Assembly: GCA_018268955.1 (NCBI GenBank)
Contig: JAFDVO010000006.1
Span: 62,001 to 126,000 of the forward strand
Source of the DNA: Acidobacteriota bacterium
Lineage (GTDB): Bacteria > Acidobacteriota > Vicinamibacteria > Vicinamibacterales > CAVVIG01
Direction of reading: 5' to 3'
DNA: 64,000 nucleotides
Below are positions 43,853 to 53,240 of this stretch, in pieces (position 1 is the first letter of the stretch; each line of letters opens with the position of its first letter). The position numbers and the translations under genes are program-made. The notes below the pieces were generated by a model. That model saw nothing but the letters and a program-made list of their open reading frames with translations. It was not told the origin of the DNA and did no database searches.

Positions 43853-44986
43853 ATGTTCTCGCTCCACATCGATACGGCGCGCAGCTGGCGCGGGGGACAG
43901 AACCAGGTCCTGCTGACGGTGAATGGCCTCCGCGCGATCGGCCATCGGACCGCGCTCGTGGCCCACCCGGACGGCGAACTGCGCAAGCGGGTGAGTGAAG
44001 GGCTGGAGCTGATTCCGATCGCGCCACGTTCCGAGGTGGACCTCACGGCTGGCTGGCGGCTCGCGCGCGTCATCCGCCGCCTCGGCCCGGACGTCATCCA
44101 GGCGCACGACCCGCACGCGGTGGCCATGGCCGGCATGGCGCTGTCACTTGGCGCCGCCTCGCGATCGCGCGAGGGGCGCCGCTCCCCCGCGCTGATCGCG
44201 ACCCGCCGGGTGGACTTCCACCTCAAGCCGAATGCGCTCTCGCGGTGGAAGTATCGGCAGGTCGACTGCTTCATTGCCGCGTCCGAGGCGATTCGACAGA
44301 TGCTCATCGGCGACGGCATCGAGCCCGCGCGCGTCGTGACGGTGCACGAGGGGATCGACGTGGACCGGATCGATGCGACGCCTGCCGTGAACGTGCATGA
44401 GGCGCTCTGGCTGCCGCATCACGCGCCGCTCGTCGGCAACGTCGCGGCACTCGTGCCGCACAAGGGACAGCGGTACTTCATCGAAGCCGCTCATCTCGTG
44501 GTGCAGAAGATGCCCGACGTACGGTTCGTCATCTTCGGCGAGGGCGAACTGCGCGAGCACCTGGAACACCTCGTGCGCGAGCATCACCTCGAGAAGCACG
44601 TGCTGCTGCCCGGCTTCCGCACGGACATCATCGGCTGCATCAAGGGGCTGGATCTGTTCGTCATGAGTTCGGTCACCGAAGGGCTCGGCACATCGAGCCT
44701 CGACGCGATGGCCTGCCGCAAGGCGATCGTCGGCACGAGCGCCGGTGGCATCCCCGAAGTGGTGGCGCACGGCAGGACCGGCTTGATCGTGCCTCCTCGC
44801 GACCCGCAGTCACTCGCCGACGCGATCCTGCAGCTCGTGCGCGACGAACGGCTCCGGCAGCACATGGCCGATGCTGGCTATGCGCGTGTCCGCGAGCAGT
44901 TCACTGTGGAGCGGATGGTCGCCGAGACCGCTGCGGTGTACGCGCGGCTGGCCGGACGACCGCACATGGCGGAGTTCCGAACCTAG
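43853..44986 (+). CDS. Family 4 glycosyltransferase
   Basis: 377 residues, GT-B fold. SWRGGQNQVLLTVNGL near the N-terminus binds acceptor, and the donor site lies at GNVAALVPHKGQRYFIEA, HVLLPGFRTDI and SVTEGLGTSSLDAMACRKA. With the preceding GT2 gene it probably adds successive sugars to LPS core or an exopolysaccharide. The stop codon TAG shares its final G with the first heptamer of the next spacer. Confidence 0.92.
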   Translation: MFSLHIDTARSWRGGQNQVLLTVNGLRAIGHRTALVAHPDGELRKRVSEGLELIPIAPRSEVDLTAGWRLARVIRRLGPDVIQAHDPHAVAMAGMALSLGAASRSREGRRSPALIATRRVDFHLKPNALSRWKYRQVDCFIAASEAIRQMLIGDGIEPARVVTVHEGIDVDRIDATPAVNVHEALWLPHHAPLVGNVAALVPHKGQRYFIEAAHLVVQKMPDVRFVIFGEGELREHLEHLVREHHLEKHVLLPGFRTDIIGCIKGLDLFVMSSVTEGLGTSSLDAMACRKAIVGTSAGGIPEVVAHGRTGLIVPPRDPQSLADAILQLVRDERLRQHMADAGYARVREQFTVERMVAETAAVYARLAGRPHMAEFRT

Positions 44987-45151
44987 AACTCAGAATTCAG
45001 AACTCAGAAGGCTGAACCGGAATACCTCGCGGGGTCGCGGTGTGCGAAACCTGAAGCCTCCGGCGTCAGTCCACCGCCTATCGCCCATCGCCCATCGCCC
45101 ATTGTCCGTGGCCTCGTCCGAGCGCCTGAAGCCCGGAGCCCGGAGCCCCGA
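44986..45151. repeat. Three different heptamer arrays in one spacer
   Basis: GAACTCA-GAATTCA-GAACTCA-GAAGGCT (44986-45013), then CCGCCTA-TCGCCCA(x3)-TTGTCCG (45074-45108), then GCCTGAA-GCCCGGA-GCCCGGA-GCCCCGA (45124-45151). CCTCGCGG (45025-45032) lies between the first two. The genes on both sides converge. Confidence 0.8.
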
Positions 45152-45161
45152 ACGGTCCCCC

Positions 45162-45830
45162 TCAGGGCACCTGACGGAGCCGTCGCGTGCGATGGCGGTA
45201 CTGGAATGTGCCGTGGGTGGTGCACACGAAGTAATCCCACTGCTCGGCGTGCCGTTCGCTGACGCCACCGACATGGCTGTGGCTGTAGTGCAGCGAGCCA
45301 TCGCACTGTGGGCATCGCGTCTGCGGTGGTGAAAGCGGCGGATGGGTGGTCACGTAGCGCTCGTGCGCTTTCGCCTTGGTGAGCGGCCGCGCGGCGGCAA
45401 CCGCGACACTGCGATCGGGTGAGGCGCTGGATATCGGGTTCCCGCGAACGGTCGACGTCAGCACGTCCACAGGCACCGGCTTCATGAACACGGCGTCGGC
45501 TCCGCGCTCATGGAACCGTTGCTGCTCCTCAGCGCCATCGGTCGCAATGGCCACGATCCGGAGCCCTGCCGTCTCGGCGTCGTTCTTCAGCAGCGAGCAG
45601 AGCTGCAGCCCGTTGATGTACGGCAGGCGTGCGTCGAGCACGACAGCGTGCGGCTTGAGCGCGTGAATCTGAACCAGCGCTTCGCGGCCATCCCCAGCCT
45701 CATGAACCGTGAGTCCGGCGGCCGTGAGCGACCGCTTATAGGTCTCGCGGGCAACATCATCGGCGTCGACGACCAGCACCGTGAAGGCGCCCGCGGTCGA
45801 ACCTGGCATGGGCGCAGTGCGATCTGGCAT
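45162..45830 (-). CDS. Receiver-domain response regulator with zinc-ribbon-like C-terminus
   Basis: 222 residues. Residues ~17-140 are a receiver domain: acidic pair in LVVDADDV, phospho-acceptor Asp in AVVLDARLPYINGL and Lys in VFMKPVP. The rest lacks a DNA-binding domain; instead it has CPQC and a later FVCTTHGTFQYRHR, suggesting a small metal-binding fold. No histidine kinase is near. GAGGG before ATG 45830 supports the start. Confidence 0.75.
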   Translation of the reverse strand: MPDRTAPMPGSTAGAFTVLVVDADDVARETYKRSLTAAGLTVHEAGDGREALVQIHALKPHAVVLDARLPYINGLQLCSLLKNDAETAGLRIVAIATDGAEEQQRFHERGADAVFMKPVPVDVLTSTVRGNPISSASPDRSVAVAAARPLTKAKAHERYVTTHPPLSPPQTRCPQCDGSLHYSHSHVGGVSERHAEQWDYFVCTTHGTFQYRHRTRRLRQVP

Positions 45831-45956
45831 CAGACCCTCTTCAACACACCGGGGTTCACGAGAGCGGCGCGTCGACGTGGCGCGCGGTCGAACGGCTCGT
45901 AACCGTCCTGCGGATGTCCGCGCACGAGGGTAGCGCAGGACCGGCACGAACCTATC

Positions 45957-46871
45957 TCAGCCTTGCCTCTTTATGCGAGGCACACGCGGTCGCTGCCGCG
46001 GCTTGCAGACCGCCTTCAACGGGCACTGCGTGCTGCCCCGCGGCGTCCCGAATCCGCAGGCGTTCATCATGCCCAGATGGCAGACCGAGAAGTCGTACTT
46101 CACGGGATCGGCAGGATCGAGCGTGCGCAGCGCGGCGGTGATGTCCTGGGCCATCGCCCAACCCGGGCTGGTGTGCCTCGTCAGCTGCAGGCACCGACCG
46201 ACCCGGATCACATGCGTGTCGAGCGGGACGATCAACCGGGACGCAGGCACGCGCGACCACGCGCCAAGGTCGAGCGCGTCGTGCCGGACCATCCAGCGCA
46301 TGAAGAGGTTCAGCCGCTTGCACGCGCTGCCTGCCGACGGCTTCGGGAAGAAGTACGCCACACCAGGACGGGCGGCCACCGTGCCGTAGGCAGCGCCGAG
46401 ATCCAGGGCCATCGCCCGGGCCGAGAAGCTGTCGAGCGCATCGCGCACATCGTCGCCGCCTGGGTCCCCCGCGGCGAAGAACCCTTCGATAGATCCCGCC
46501 TGCTCCAGCATCTGCCGCAGGACCCACAGCAAGCCGACGATGTCGACGCCGCGGATCCAGCGGTGCACGAAGTCCTGCAGCGGCGCGGCGTCACGAGCTG
46601 GATCGAAGCCGCGGACGAATGCCGCAGGCTCGGGGCCGAGCACGGTCGCCACCCGCTCAATCGACTGCATGACGCTCGCAACACGACCAAACGCCAGGCC
46701 CGCCGCACAGAAGCCGACGATCTCCTGGTCCGCCGGCCGCGCATACCGCCGCACGATCTGGATGGGATCCGTGGCGGAATCGGGCGCGTTGAAGCTGGTG
46801 TACAGCTGGTCCAGCGTCGGCTTCAACAGCACGGCGCGCCCCGGCGCCTGCTTCGAGCGGCTCTCACTCAC
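45957..46871 (-). CDS. TIGR02757 / DUF2400 protein
   Basis: 304 residues. The pattern KRLNLFMRWMVR, LGAWSRVPASRLIVPLDTHV and the N-terminal YNAPD-like FNAPDSATDPIQIVRRY identify TIGR02757. The middle has a helix-hairpin-helix feel, and the C-terminus has Cys in VCHLGMMNACGF and TQCPLKAVCKP, resembling the Fe-S cluster of HhH-GPD DNA glycosylases. DNA repair is possible but not shown. Start is GTG 46871. Confidence 0.8.
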   Translation of the reverse strand: MSESRSKQAPGRAVLLKPTLDQLYTSFNAPDSATDPIQIVRRYARPADQEIVGFCAAGLAFGRVASVMQSIERVATVLGPEPAAFVRGFDPARDAAPLQDFVHRWIRGVDIVGLLWVLRQMLEQAGSIEGFFAAGDPGGDDVRDALDSFSARAMALDLGAAYGTVAARPGVAYFFPKPSAGSACKRLNLFMRWMVRHDALDLGAWSRVPASRLIVPLDTHVIRVGRCLQLTRHTSPGWAMAQDITAALRTLDPADPVKYDFSVCHLGMMNACGFGTPRGSTQCPLKAVCKPRQRPRVPRIKRQG

Positions 46872-46909
46872 GCCCAGTCGCCCGATCTGCGATTCGTCAC
46901 TGGCCCTTC

Positions 46910-46944
46910 AATCGGCAATCTGCAATCGCACATCTGCAATTTCA
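46910..46944. repeat. Heptamer array AATCTGC family
   Basis: AATCGGC-AATCTGC-AATCGCA-CATCTGC-AATTTCA. A few similar units in the other orientation precede it (46882-46896). It lies just before the -10 box of the acylase gene. Confidence 0.7.
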
Positions 46945-46956
46945 CCGTTCCCTCGC

Positions 46957-46962
46957 TATGAT
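46957..46962 (+). promoter_or_regulatory. -10 box six bases before the acylase start
   Basis: TATGAT, six bases, then ATG 46969. No Shine-Dalgarno sequence is present. Confidence 0.45.
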
Positions 46963-46968
46963 TTTCGC

Positions 46969-49449
46969 ATGCGACGCATCTTCGGCCGGGTGGTGATCGC
47001 TGTCCTGCTGCTGGTGCTCGCAGTGGGTGGCGCACTGTACCTGTATCTGCGGCAATCACTCCCGGACTACGACGGCGACGCGACAGTCCAGGGGCTCTCG
47101 GGCGACGTCGACATCGTGCGCGACGCGCACGCGATCCCGCACATCTTCGCCTCGACCAGGCGCGACGGGCTCTTCGGGCTCGGCTACGTCCACGCGCAGG
47201 ACCGTTTGTGGCAGATGGAGTTCCAGCGCCGCATCGGGCATGGTCGTCTGTCCGAGGTCTTTGGCACGGCAACCATTCCGCAGGACCGCTTCCTTCGGAC
47301 GGTCGGGTTCGCACGCGCGGCTCGCAGCGCCTGGGAACATCTCCCAGAAGACACGAAGGTCGACATCAACGCCTACGTGGCCGGCATCAACGCGTTCATC
47401 GGCACCCACCACGGCCGGCAGCTCCCGCCGGAGTTCACGCTGCTCCGGTTCGAGCCGGAACCGTTCACCGGCGTGGATGTTGTCGTGTGGGTCAAGATGA
47501 TGGCCTGGGATCTCAGCTCCAACTACTCGTCGGAGCTGGTGCGGCACGACCTGATCGCGAAGCTGGGAGCCGCACGTGTCGAGGAACTGCTGCCGCCCTA
47601 TCCTGCCGACGGCCTGAGCATCCTGAACGATCAGGCGCACGCCGCGCCGGCCAGCCCGCACGCCCTCACGCCGCCCATCACGACGTCGTCATCTGCGTGG
47701 CCGCTGCTGGAAGGACCACTCCGCCAGGGGCATCCGCAGGTGGCAGACCTGCTGCTGGGCGGCGCCCACCAGGAGGCGATCGGCTCGAACAACTGGGTGG
47801 TCGACGGCACCCTTACGGCAACCGGCGCACCGATGCTCGCGAACGATCCGCACCTTGCGGCGCACGCGCCGTCCATCTGGTACCTCGCGCACGTCTCAGC
47901 CGGGGACTTCGACATCATCGGTGCCACGCTGCCCGGCACGCCTGCCGTCGCCCTCGGCCGCAACAAGTACATCGCGTGGGGCGCGACGAACGTCGCCGCC
48001 GACGTCCAGGATCTCTACCGCGAGACGCTCGACCCCACCGGGCGCTTTGCCGAGTTCAGGGGCCAGCAGGAGCCGATCGCGGTGATCAAGGAGACGATCG
48101 CCGTCAAGGGCCAGGCTCCGGTCCTCGTCGACGTCCGCATCACGCGGCATGGTCCGCTCATCTCGGATGCCATCAACGCGAACAACGCCGCCGCCGTGCC
48201 CCCCTCGCCTGCGGCGCCGCTCGAGCCGCTCGCGTTCCGCTGGACGGCACTCGACGCGGAAGACCTGACCATCGCGGCTTACATGCGCATGAACGAGGCG
48301 CGCAGCTGGGCTGATGTCACGACGGCGCTGAAGGACTACGTCACGCCCTCGCAGAACTTCGTGTTCGCCACGACCGACGGACACATCGGCTACTACGCGC
48401 CAGGACGCATCCCGATTCGCGCGGCGGGCCATGGCCTGCAGCCTGCCGACGGCTCGTCTGGCGACGCCGAGTGGACCGGCTATGTCCCGTTCGAGCAGCT
48501 TCCGCACACGTACGACCCGCCGTCGCACATGATCGTGACGGCGAACAACAGGCCCTCCGCCGCAGCGGATGCGCCCATGATCGGGAGCGACTACCCCAAT
48601 CCGTATCGGGCCCAGCGCATCACCGACCTGCTCAGCGAGGTCGCGGCCGCGCGCAAGCTCACGCCGAACGACTTCGCGCGCATCCAGGGCGACACCGTCT
48701 CGCTGCACGCACGCGACCTGCTGCCGCGCCTGCTCGCGCACGTTCGTCCAACATCGACGGTCGACCGGCAGGCGGTCGACATGCTCCGGAACTGGGACGA
48801 CGACATGCGGGGCGACTCGGCGGCGGCCGCCATCTACGAAGCCTGGTTCCTGCGGCTGGCGCCGTCGATCGTGGGAGACGAACTCGGCCCGCTGACCGCG
48901 TCCTACGAAGGCCGCTTCTCGGGCGTGACGCGCTTCATCGAGGCGAGCCTCGACACGAACTCCCCGTGGTGTGACAACGTCACCAGCCCAGCTCGCGAGA
49001 GCTGCGACGATGCGGTGACGACCGCGCTGCATACAGCAGTCGAGCAGTTGTCCGAACGGATGGGGCGCGAGCTCCCGCGGTGGCGCTGGGATGCGGTGCA
49101 CTCGGCGATCTTCCCGCACCAGGGGCTCGACTCGGTGCGCGTCTTCCGTCCCTTCATCAGCCGTTCGATTCCGTCCGCCGGCGACTGGAGCACGGTCAAC
49201 GTCGGGGCGGTCGCGGCCGACGCCCCGTTCGAGCAGCACTCGGTCCCGAGCTACCGCGGCATCTTCGACCTCTCACCAGCCAACGACAGCCGGATCGTCG
49301 ACGCGATGGGGTCATCCGGCCACTTCCTGTCGCGGCACTACGACGATTACCTGCCCGACTGGCGCGCCGTCCGCGCCTTCCCCGCGACGATGGACCGGCT
49401 CACGGTCGAGAAGAACTCGATCGGGCGGCTGAGGTTACGGGCGAAATGA
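46969..49449 (+). CDS. Penicillin-acylase-family N-terminal nucleophile hydrolase
   Basis: 826 residues. A membrane anchor or signal (VVIAVLLLVLAVGGALYLYL) exports it. The alpha part (DIVRDAHAIPHIFAS, GYVHAQDRLWQMEFQRR) is followed by the autocatalytic site: Ser273 in IGSNNWVVDG becomes the N-terminal nucleophile of the beta chain after self-cleavage. ALGRNKYIAWGATNVAADVQDL is the conserved oxyanion region. The family cleaves acyl amides such as beta-lactams and acyl-homoserine lactones; the natural substrate here is unknown. Confidence 0.93.
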   Translation: MRRIFGRVVIAVLLLVLAVGGALYLYLRQSLPDYDGDATVQGLSGDVDIVRDAHAIPHIFASTRRDGLFGLGYVHAQDRLWQMEFQRRIGHGRLSEVFGTATIPQDRFLRTVGFARAARSAWEHLPEDTKVDINAYVAGINAFIGTHHGRQLPPEFTLLRFEPEPFTGVDVVVWVKMMAWDLSSNYSSELVRHDLIAKLGAARVEELLPPYPADGLSILNDQAHAAPASPHALTPPITTSSSAWPLLEGPLRQGHPQVADLLLGGAHQEAIGSNNWVVDGTLTATGAPMLANDPHLAAHAPSIWYLAHVSAGDFDIIGATLPGTPAVALGRNKYIAWGATNVAADVQDLYRETLDPTGRFAEFRGQQEPIAVIKETIAVKGQAPVLVDVRITRHGPLISDAINANNAAAVPPSPAAPLEPLAFRWTALDAEDLTIAAYMRMNEARSWADVTTALKDYVTPSQNFVFATTDGHIGYYAPGRIPIRAAGHGLQPADGSSGDAEWTGYVPFEQLPHTYDPPSHMIVTANNRPSAAADAPMIGSDYPNPYRAQRITDLLSEVAAARKLTPNDFARIQGDTVSLHARDLLPRLLAHVRPTSTVDRQAVDMLRNWDDDMRGDSAAAAIYEAWFLRLAPSIVGDELGPLTASYEGRFSGVTRFIEASLDTNSPWCDNVTSPARESCDDAVTTALHTAVEQLSERMGRELPRWRWDAVHSAIFPHQGLDSVRVFRPFISRSIPSAGDWSTVNVGAVAADAPFEQHSVPSYRGIFDLSPANDSRIVDAMGSSGHFLSRHYDDYLPDWRAVRAFPATMDRLTVEKNSIGRLRLRAK

Positions 49450-49466
49450 GACAGAGAGAACTTGGT

Positions 49467-49530
49467 GAGTTGGAGAGTTGGTGAGTTGGTGAGTTGGTGA
49501 GTTGGAGAGTTGGTGAGTTGGTGAGTTGGT
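49467..49530. repeat. Eight tandem octamers, GAGTTGGT
   Basis: Eight units in a row, six GAGTTGGT and two GAGTTGGA, with no indels. It is the most regular array in the window. It begins 17 bases after the acylase stop. Confidence 0.9.
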
Positions 49531-49651
49531 GGGGACGGTGTAAGGCAACAAGGCTCATTGCTGTCGTGCCTTGCAGCGATTCTCAGCGCCTGCTTCAAGG
49601 GCTCCACCATGGAGAACACGGTTCAGCACGGTTCCCGGTCGAATTGGAGTG

Positions 49652-49687
49652 ACCTCCGTGTGGTCCGTGTCCTCCGTGTTCGTTCCG
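49652..49687. repeat. 9-base units ending CCGTG
   Basis: ACCTCCGTG-TGGTCCGTG-TCCTCCGTG, then TTCGTTCCG, ending on the stop codon of the phosphoribosyltransferase gene. Weak opposite-strand units lie at about 49610-49630. Confidence 0.6.
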
Positions 49688-50311
49688 CTAGAACCTCGTG
49701 ATTGGCGTGCCTGCCTTGCAGAGCGGGCAGTCGGCGGTGCGGTAATTCTCGGGCGCCTTGAACTCGGCGAGCGCGATGTTCGGCACGCCGAGGTCCACGA
49801 GCGCCTCCATGCGGTCGCAGATCTCGACCGTCGCGACGACCGTCCCGCCAGCCTCGCGCACGAGCGCCGCACATTTCGCGAACGTCTCACCCGTGTTCCG
49901 CACGTCGTCTGCCAGCAGCACGCGCTTGCCCGCAAGCGAGCGACGGTAGAACTCGCGCATCGCGAGCCCTGACGGCTCGAGGTGGAACGGCGCGAAGAGG
50001 CACGGTGGGTGCGTGAGACTGCGCCGGCTGTCGAGCAGCCCCGCAATCGTGTGCGCCAGGAGCGCCCCACCGGTCGCCGGACCCGCCACCACCTCGATCT
50101 GCTGCATCAGCTCACCCGGCATCAGGTCCAGCAGGTCCTGCGCGAAGCGCCAGATCGTCGACGGCTGCCTGAATAGCCCATGCGGATTCACGTACACGGG
50201 CCCGTGATAGCCGTTGCCGAAGTCGAAGTGGCCGTTCTCCATCAGGACCTCGGCGCTGCGCAGGTCCTTCAGGGCTTTCTCACGAAGTTCAGCTTTCTTG
50301 TCCACAGCCAT
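49688..50311 (-). CDS. Orotate-phosphoribosyltransferase-like protein (second copy)
   Basis: 207 residues, type I phosphoribosyltransferase. The PRPP motif is VLLADDVRNTGETFAK, with VVAGPATGGALLAHTIAG before it. The C-terminus TADCPLCKAGTPITRF resembles the CPLC ending of PyrE at 40660. It lies next to pyrC on the same strand but across a 178-base repeat spacer, and repeats flank both its ends. It could be an orotate enzyme, an isozyme or a salvage enzyme for another base. Confidence 0.85.
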   Translation of the reverse strand: MAVDKKAELREKALKDLRSAEVLMENGHFDFGNGYHGPVYVNPHGLFRQPSTIWRFAQDLLDLMPGELMQQIEVVAGPATGGALLAHTIAGLLDSRRSLTHPPCLFAPFHLEPSGLAMREFYRRSLAGKRVLLADDVRNTGETFAKCAALVREAGGTVVATVEICDRMEALVDLGVPNIALAEFKAPENYRTADCPLCKAGTPITRF

Positions 50312-50312
50312 T

Positions 50313-50469
50313 CACCAACTCACGAATGCACCAACATCTGCGGTATTTGGAGTGCGTTTCAACATGCCAGAGCGCCACTGCGGAGTGCACGGAGCTCGCG
50401 GAGATCCTCTGGGAAACACTGGGTGGTGGAGAGTTCTGCAGCTCCGTGTTCTCAGTGATCTCCGTGGTG
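50313..50469. repeat. Octamer plus inverted 9-base arms
   Basis: CACCAACT-CACGAATG-CACCAACA (50313-50336) is the opposite-strand form of the octamer at 49467. Further on, TGCGGAGTG-CACGGAGCT-CGCGGAGAT (50379-50405) and AGCTCCGTG-TTCTCAGTG-ATCTCCGTG (50440-50466) are inverted arms of the 9-base family seen at 49652. The array fills the spacer to pyrC. Confidence 0.7.
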
Positions 50470-50489
50470 GAGCTTCTCGAAACCGGCTC

Positions 50490-51800
50490 TCAGATCGAGA
50501 GGCCGACGACCGGGTTGCTGTACACCGTGCGCCCGCCCACAATCGTTGCCGCCACGCCGCCGCGCAGCTCCCAGCCATCGAACGGCGTGTTCTTCGACCT
50601 GGACTTCATCGCCTTCGCGTCGACCTTGACGAGCAGGTCTGGCGCGAGGATCGTCAGGTCGGCAGGGGCACCCTCGGTAATCGAGCCGCCAGGCACCCGA
50701 AGGATGCGAGCCGGGTTGACCGAGAGCAGCTCGATCAGCCGCGAGAACGTGATGAGCCCCGGGTGGACGAGCCGGTCGAAACAGAGCGACACGCAGGTCT
50801 CCAGCCCCGTGATGCCGAACGGCGCGCGATCGAACTCCACGTGCTTCTCGTCGTAGTGGTGCGGCGCGTGATCCGTGGCGATCACGTCGACGCTGCCATC
50901 GACGATCCCCTGGAGCATGGCGTCGCGGTCCGCGGTTTCGCGAAGCGGCGGGTTCATCTTCGTGTTCGTGTCGTACGGCACCGGTGCCGCCAGCATCTCG
51001 TCCGTCAGGATGAAGTGATGGGGCGCGACCTCACAGGTGACGTTCGCGCCGCGCGCCTTGCCGACCCGTACGGCATCGAGCGTCTGCCGCGCGCTCATGT
51101 GGGCGATGTGGACGCGGCCGCCCGTCAGTTCGGCCAGCGCGATGTCGCGCTGGGCCATGATCGACTCGGCTTCCCCGGGAATGCCCCGCAGCCCGAGCTT
51201 CGAGGCGACGAGCCCTTCGTGTGCCACGCCGTCGCCCTTCAGTGACGGATCCTCGCAGTGCTCGATGACCGGCATGTCGAACAACTTCGTGTACTCGAGC
51301 GCGCGCCGCGCAAGCAGCGCCGTTCGAATCGGATGCCCATCGTCGGTCACCGCGACGCAGCCAGCGTCCTTGAGTTCGCCGAGCTCCGCCATCTGCTCGC
51401 CCTTCTGCCCGATCGAGACGGCGCCGATTGGGTAGACGCGAGCGAGCTTCGCCTCGGCCGCCTTCTTGAGGATGTACTGCGTGACGCCGGCGTTGTCGTT
51501 CACCGGCGAGGTGTTCGGCATGCAGGCGACCGCCGTGAAGCCGCCGACGACCGCTGAGAGCGTGCCGGTGGCGACCGTCTCCTTGTGCTCCTGCCCGGGC
51601 TCGCGCAGGTGCACGTGCATGTCGATGAGGCCTGGCGTGATCACCAGGTTCGAGGGGATCGACACCACCTCGGTCCCTTCGCCTGCCTGCAGGTTGGCGC
51701 CGACCTGCGCGATGCGGTCGCCGTCGATGAGGATGTCATAGAGACCGTCGCGTCCGTTGGCGGGGTCAACAACCCGCGCGCCCTTAAGCAGCCGTTTCAT
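50490..51800 (-). CDS. pyrC: Dihydroorotase
   Basis: 436 residues, amidohydrolase fold, class I. It closes carbamoyl-aspartate to dihydroorotate. [19 protein letters not shown] carries the metal Hx[11 protein letters not shown] and HIAHMSA the next histidines, and [14 protein letters not shown] the catalytic Asp. All residues are there, so it should be active, not a PyrC-like scaffold. It overlaps pyrB by 17 bases. Confidence 0.96.
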   Translation of the reverse strand: MKRLLKGARVVDPANGRDGLYDILIDGDRIAQVGANLQAGEGTEVVSIPSNLVITPGLIDMHVHLREPGQEHKETVATGTLSAVVGGFTAVACMPNTSPVNDNAGVTQYILKKAAEAKLARVYPIGAVSIGQKGEQMAELGELKDAGCVAVTDDGHPIRTALLARRALEYTKLFDMPVIEHCEDPSLKGDGVAHEGLVASKLGLRGIPGEAESIMAQRDIALAELTGGRVHIAHMSARQTLDAVRVGKARGANVTCEVAPHHFILTDEMLAAPVPYDTNTKMNPPLRETADRDAMLQGIVDGSVDVIATDHAPHHYDEKHVEFDRAPFGITGLETCVSLCFDRLVHPGLITFSRLIELLSVNPARILRVPGGSITEGAPADLTILAPDLLVKVDAKAMKSRSKNTPFDGWELRGGVAATIVGGRTVYSNPVVGLSI

Positions 51801-52713
51801 GTTCCACTCCGCCGGCCAGTAGATAGAGCACCGCCATCCGGACGGCCACGCCGTTGGCGACCTGCTCGAGAATCACCGAGTACGGACCATCGGCGACCTC
51901 GGAGGCGATCTCGACACCACGGTTCATGGGACCGGGGTGCATGACGATGACGTCGGGCTTCGCGAGCCGGATGCGCGCCTCGGTGAGCCCGAACAGGGTG
52001 AAGTACTCGCGCAGCGAGGGGAAGAAGCCACCCTGCATCCGCTCCTGCTGGATGCGGAGCATCATCACCACATCCGCATCCTGCACTGCCTCTTCGATCC
52101 GCGCCGAGACGGTGACACCGAGCTGCTCGATGCCTCGCGGCACCAGCGTCGGCGGCCCGCTCACGAACACGCGCGCGCCAAGCTTGGTCAGCAGCAGCAC
52201 GTTCGACCGCAGCACACGGGAGTGCAGCAGGTCGCCGACGATGGCCACCTTGAGGCCGGCGAGATCGGGCTTGTGCTGCTGGATGGTGAACGCGTCGAGG
52301 AGGGCCTGTGTCGGATGCTCGTGCAGGCCGTCGCCGGCGTTGATGATGCGCGAGCGGCAGATGCGTGACAGCAGGTGACAGGCGCCGGACGAGGCGTGGC
52401 GCACCACGATCATGTCGGGCGACATCGCCTCGATGTTCATCGCGGTGTCCGCAAGCGTCTCGCCCTTGAGGACGCTCGACGCCGCGACCGCGATGTTGAG
52501 CGTGTCCGCGCTGAGGCGCTTCTCCGCGATCTCGAACGACGTGCGCGTGCGCGTGCTGGGCTCGTAGAACAGGTTGACGACCGTCTTGCCCCGCAGCGTC
52601 GGCACCTTCTTGATGGGCCGTTCGCCGATTTCGCGCATCGCGCGCGCCGTCTCGAGCACGCGGTAGATTTCATCCGCGGAGAGGTCGTCGATGCCGAGCA
52701 GATCCTTCTTCAT
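51784..52713 (-). CDS. pyrB: Aspartate carbamoyltransferase, catalytic chain
   Basis: 309 residues. It makes carbamoyl-aspartate. [19 protein letters not shown] binds carbamoyl phosphate, [13 protein letters not shown] and [14 protein letters not shown] contain active-site residues, and [11 protein letters not shown] is the aspartate loop. No regulatory pyrI gene is present. In organisms like this it often forms a complex with dihydroorotase; the overlap with active pyrC is consistent. It overlaps pyrR by ATGA. Confidence 0.97.
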   Translation of the reverse strand: MKKDLLGIDDLSADEIYRVLETARAMREIGERPIKKVPTLRGKTVVNLFYEPSTRTRTSFEIAEKRLSADTLNIAVAASSVLKGETLADTAMNIEAMSPDMIVVRHASSGACHLLSRICRSRIINAGDGLHEHPTQALLDAFTIQQHKPDLAGLKVAIVGDLLHSRVLRSNVLLLTKLGARVFVSGPPTLVPRGIEQLGVTVSARIEEAVQDADVVMMLRIQQERMQGGFFPSLREYFTLFGLTEARIRLAKPDVIVMHPGPMNRGVEIASEVADGPYSVILEQVANGVAVRMAVLYLLAGGVEHETAA

Positions 52714-53240
52714 TCCTGGATCTCCACTTCGTCCTCGCCGTCGACCTCGACCAGGTGGACCTGTACGCTCTGCGAGAGCGAGGTCGGCAGGTTCTTGCCG
52801 ACGTAATCCGCCTTGATCGGCAGCTCGCGGTGCCCGCGGTCCACTAGGACGACCAGCTGGATCGACTTCGGCCGCCCGAACTCCAGCAGCGCATCGAGCG
52901 CCGCCCGGATCGTCCGGCCCGTATACAGCACATCGTCCACAAGCAGGATCCGCTTGTCGTCGATGGAGAAGGTGATGTTGGTCTGGCCGACGACCGGCTG
53001 CGCGCCAATCGAGTGGCGCATCAGGTCGTCGCGATAGAGCGTGATGTCGAGCGCGCCCACCGGCACCTGCGTTCCGGTGATCTCACGCACGAGCGTGGCC
53101 AGCCGCCGCGCCAGCGGCACGCCGCGACGCTGAATGCCGACGAATGCGATCTCGTCGATGCCGCGGCTGCGCTCGACGATCTCATGGGCGATGCGGGTGA
53201 GCGTCCGGCCGATCCGGCCGGCATCGAGCACTACAGGCAT
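52710..53240 (-). CDS. pyrR: PyrR bifunctional regulator / uracil phosphoribosyltransferase
   Basis: 176 residues. PyrR senses UMP and binds pyr mRNA; it also makes UMP from uracil weakly. The PRPP loop [18 protein letters not shown] and [16 protein letters not shown] are typical, as are the basic faces that bind RNA. ATG 53240 lies inside the tail of a 41-codon upstream frame. A sequence very like a PyrR-binding loop lies at the start of its message. It is the first full gene of pyrR-pyrB-pyrC. Confidence 0.96.
   Translation of the reverse strand: MPVVLDAGRIGRTLTRIAHEIVERSRGIDEIAFVGIQRRGVPLARRLATLVREITGTQVPVGALDITLYRDDLMRHSIGAQPVVGQTNITFSIDDKRILLVDDVLYTGRTIRAALDALLEFGRPKSIQLVVLVDRGHRELPIKADYVGKNLPTSLSQSVQVHLVEVDGEDEVEIQE

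Noticed and set aside
49450-50489. Insertion sequence borders around the phosphoribosyltransferase gene
   Set aside because: The flanking repeats are short tandem units, not one long inverted repeat; no target duplication or transposase is visible.
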